From Rhizobium vallis (GTDB lineage: Bacteria > Pseudomonadota > Alphaproteobacteria > Rhizobiales > Rhizobiaceae): DNA of 64,000 nt. Positions 61,817 to 64,000 of the stretch are shown here, in pieces. The translations under genes and the position numbers were made by a program. Positions within the stretch are counted from its first letter, which is position 1, and each line of letters begins with the position of its first letter. The stretch lies in NCBI RefSeq assembly GCF_003985155.1, contig NZ_ML133686.1:962001-1026000 (forward strand), given 5' to 3'. Below the pieces are notes generated by a model. It had not been told where the DNA came from and did no database searches. It saw only the letters and a program-made list of their open reading frames with translations.

Positions 61817-62776
61817 TCAGAGCGCTAGCCGGGCACGCGCCGCCTTGTATTCGGCCTCCAGCCGGTCGACGAGTTTTGCCACCGGCTCGACCGCCTTGAT
61901 GGCGCTGATGCCCTGGCCGCTGCCCCATATGTCCTTCCAGGCCTTGGCGCCGCCAGTCGCCTGCTCGAAATCCATCTTCGAGGGGTCGGCGGCAGGCAGG
62001 TTGTCGGGGTCCATGCCGGCGGCAACGATCGAGGGCTTGAGGTAGTTGCCGTGTATGCCGGTGAAATAGTTGGAATAGACGATATCGCCGGCGGCACCTT
62101 CGACGATCGCCTGCTTGTAGGCGTCGGCGGCGCGCGCCTCTTGCGTGGCGATGAAGGGCGAGCCGATATAGGCCATGTCGGCGCCCATCGCCTGGGCGGA
62201 CAGGATGGCGCCGCCGGTGGAAATCGCGCCGGCAAGCAGCAGCGGCCCTTCGAACCATTCGCGGATTTCCTGGATGAGCGCAAAGGGCGAAAGCGTGCCG
62301 GCATGGCCGCCGGCGCCGGCGGCGACCGCAATCAGCCCGTCGGCCCCCTTGCGGATCGCCGAATGGGCGTGGCGATTGTTGATAATGTCGTGCAGCACGA
62401 TGCCGCCATAGGAATGCACGGCGGCATTGACCTCGGGCACTGCGCCAAGCGAGGAGATGACGATCGGTACCTTATATTTGACGCAGAGCGAGAGGTCGTG
62501 CTCCAGTCGCTTGTTCGACATGTGGACGATCTGGTTGACAGCAAAGGGTGCTGCCGGCCGCTCCGGATGGGCGGCGTCGTGGCGGGCAAGCTCTTCGGTC
62601 ACCTCAGCCAGCCATTCGTCGAGCTGGCTTTCCGGCCGGGCGTTCAGGGCCGGAAAGGCGCCGATGACGCCCGCCTTGCATTGTGCCAGCGTCAGCGCGG
62701 GATGCGAAATGATGAAGAGTGGCGAGCCGATGACCGGCAGTCTCAGTTTATCCCTAAGGATTGCGGGCAGGGCCAT
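61817..62776 (-). CDS. Nitronate monooxygenase/NAD(P)H-dependent flavin oxidoreductase
   Basis: 319 residues, FMN-binding TIM barrel of the 2-nitropropane dioxygenase family. Motifs: PLFIISHPALTLAQCKAGVI, AVNQIVHMSNKRLEHDL, VAAGAGGHAGTLSPFALIQE with the catalytic His, and AGAISTGGAILSAQAMGADM. It oxidises alkyl nitronates or acts as an enoyl/quinone reductase. A LiuR-like box lies 16 bases upstream, linking it with fadD-type catabolic genes. Confidence 0.9.
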   Translation of the reverse strand: MALPAILRDKLRLPVIGSPLFIISHPALTLAQCKAGVIGAFPALNARPESQLDEWLAEVTEELARHDAAHPERPAAPFAVNQIVHMSNKRLEHDLSLCVKYKVPIVISSLGAVPEVNAAVHSYGGIVLHDIINNRHAHSAIRKGADGLIAVAAGAGGHAGTLSPFALIQEIREWFEGPLLLAGAISTGGAILSAQAMGADMAYIGSPFIATQEARAADAYKQAIVEGAAGDIVYSNYFTGIHGNYLKPSIVAAGMDPDNLPAADPSKMDFEQATGGAKAWKDIWGSGQGISAIKAVEPVAKLVDRLEAEYKAARARLAL

Positions 62777-62791
62777 GGTTCACCATTCCGA

Positions 62792-62813
62792 TTGACGTTT
62801 ACGAAAACGTCAA
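62792..62813. promoter_or_regulatory. LiuR-like operator of the nitronate monooxygenase gene
   Basis: TTGACGTTT and AAACGTCAA form a 9-base inverted repeat around ACGA, directly before the start codon region. It resembles the fadD box at 37036-37051. Confidence 0.5.
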
Positions 62814-63064
62814 TCTCATAACAGAGATGAAATGGCGATTAAAGAGAGGCTGCCACGCCTTCGTCGATTTCACGACGAATATAAGTCTTTCGAAAAGAGT
62901 CATAAAATGAGATCCGCAAGCCGTGAAGCCGCCCATTATCCCCCGTCGATCAATTGCGGTCCGGCCCGTGAGGCTTGCGGTTTGCCGCGCTTGCCGCTAC
63001 CGAATTTTGATGGAGAACGGCGAGGATTGCGGTCCGATGCCGGATTCAAGGTGAAGGACTTGAC

Positions 63065-64000
63065 GTGAGCGGATTAGAAACGGCCATCAGAACAGCGCTC
63101 GAGAACTCCGAACGCGACAATCCGGAGGTTCGAGCGAGGATCTATCAGTCCGCCCGCCAGGCGCTGGAAGCCGGCCTGCGCAAGCAGGATATTACCGATG
63201 CCGAGGTCGTCGCCCATCACCGCCATCGCCTGGAAGGCACCATCCACGCCATCGAGGGCGAGGAGCGAGACCGACTTCACCCTCGTCAAAGGCCGCCTGA
63301 AGTGCCCGTGCCGCCGGTCGTCGAAATGCCGCCGCCACTTGTTCATCAGGCTGAGGCGGAGGATATCGACAGCCCGGTGATCTCGGGCGAGACCCGCGCG
63401 CCTGAGGTAGTCATGCGCCGCGGCGACGATTCGAGTCTAGACCACGTGCATGCCGGCAATACCGATCATCTGGCTGCCGCCCCCGTCGGCGAGGAGCGCC
63501 TTCAGCGCGGCCAGCGCGCCACCGACATGGATTTTCGCCCGGAGCGCGCTGCCGGCCGGCGCAAGCCGCGCAAGTTCTTTTCAAGGCTTCTCGTCTGGTG
63601 CGTACTGCTTGCCTTCATCGGCATCGGCGCCTGGTGGGCGCATACGTCCGGCCTGCTCCTGACGGCCGCCGAGCGCGATACCAGTGTCGCCAACCCGCCC
63701 GCAAGCACACAGCCAGAGGATTTCACCGGCAATGACAATGGTGCCAAGAACGATGGCGCCGCAAATACCGGTTCTCACGCCGACGAACCGGTGACCATCG
63801 ATCCGCAGAACAGTTTTTCGGCAGACTGGATTCCGGTGTTCAAGCCCGAAGAGGCCGACAAGATCCAGAACGGTCCGCGGGCGCGCACCGAAAAGATCAC
63901 CGAGAACGATGGCCCCGCCGTCCGCCTGATTTCCGAGAGCGGTGCGGCCGACGGCAATATCTCGATCACCGTGCCGGCTTCGGTGCTGCAGCAGCTCGCT
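63065..64000 (+). CDS. Truncated membrane protein of unknown function
   Basis: 312 codons from GTG 63065 run to the window edge without a stop. An acidic helical N-terminus (ETAIRTALENSERDNPEVRA, then RIYQSARQALEAGLRKQ) is followed by a proline-rich linker and one membrane helix at about 177-198 (LLVWCVLLAFIGIGAWWAHT). A C-terminal, presumably periplasmic, part begins SADWIPVFKPEEADKI. The C-terminus may bind a ligand, but no family can be named from the visible part. Confidence 0.7.
   Translation, partial: MSGLETAIRTALENSERDNPEVRARIYQSARQALEAGLRKQDITDAEVVAHHRHRLEGTIHAIEGEERDRLHPRQRPPEVPVPPVVEMPPPLVHQAEAEDIDSPVISGETRAPEVVMRRGDDSSLDHVHAGNTDHLAAAPVGEERLQRGQRATDMDFRPERAAGRRKPRKFFSRLLVWCVLLAFIGIGAWWAHTSGLLLTAAERDTSVANPPASTQPEDFTGNDNGAKNDGAANTGSHADEPVTIDPQNSFSADWIPVFKPEEADKIQNGPRARTEKITENDGPAVRLISESGAADGNISITVPASVLQQLA

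Noticed and set aside
62832..63068. 78-codon frame between the nitronate monooxygenase gene and the last gene
   Set aside because: The composition is not protein-like and GTG 63065 is the better start for the gene that follows.

Overview
The window is chromosomal DNA from an alphaproteobacterium of the Rhizobiaceae, most likely Rhizobium (leguminosarum/etli group). The evidence is GC-rich coding sequence, an frcR/frcBCAK fructose transport locus of the Sinorhizobium type, an alpha-r14-type anti-Shine-Dalgarno sRNA, many single-copy sugar and osmolyte ABC transporters, and several families of rhizobial palindromic intergenic repeats. No phage, insertion sequence, integrase or CRISPR array is visible.

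Layout. 1-2170: an ECF sigma factor/RskA anti-sigma pair and a fasciclin-domain exported protein, each preceded by a similar promoter-like motif. 2170-5332: housekeeping rpmH-rnpA-yidC-engB on the minus strand. 5764-9686: a chemoreceptor and an orphan histidine kinase. 9812-12113: tRNA-Arg followed by small membrane, lipo- and exported proteins. 12358-14880: a phospholipid-methyltransferase-like enzyme, a TetR regulator and an aldo/keto reductase. 15155-15273: a small RNA with three hairpins, each exposing CUCCUCCC. 15377-19523: a lipoprotein hydrolase, a putative hydroxyproline oxidase/epimerase pair and a partial 3'-end duplication. 19567-20526: a divergent SnoaL/MarR pair. 20577-26157: a mutarotase, frcR and frcBCAK. 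26333-35066: pyrC, a diguanylate cyclase, pyrE, fructokinase and pgi, with small stress and regulatory genes between. 35205-40556: fadD, a PRC-barrel protein, a beta-mannosidase and a VOC protein.

40653-44488 encodes an OsmF/YehYXW-type osmoprotectant importer. 44961-56227 is a sugar catabolic locus that best fits L-fucose or a related 6-deoxy- or aldonic sugar: a UxaA-type dehydratase, a D-threo-aldose (L-fucose) dehydrogenase, an L-fucose mutarotase, a ribose-type ABC importer and an LgoD-like zinc dehydrogenase. It is flanked by two unusual regulators, a LysR protein and a GntR protein, each with two tandem helix-turn-helix domains. 56261-59751 holds an ArsR/SDR divergent pair, an MFS exporter and a small Gly/Ser-rich exported protein. 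60095-61383 is a lower-GC two-gene operon (a HEPN/MltR-like protein with RNRFAH plus an uncharacterised helical protein) beside tRNA-Thr. The window ends with a nitronate monooxygenase under a LiuR-like box and a truncated membrane protein.

How the genes work together. Fructose imported by FrcBCA can be phosphorylated by the fructokinase at 32441 and isomerised by the convergent pgi. In all three solute-importer loci the binding-protein gene is separated from the next transporter gene by a strong hairpin. Several promoters carry clear operator palindromes next to a local regulator (MarR, TetR, ArsR, GntR), and these are the most testable regulatory predictions here.
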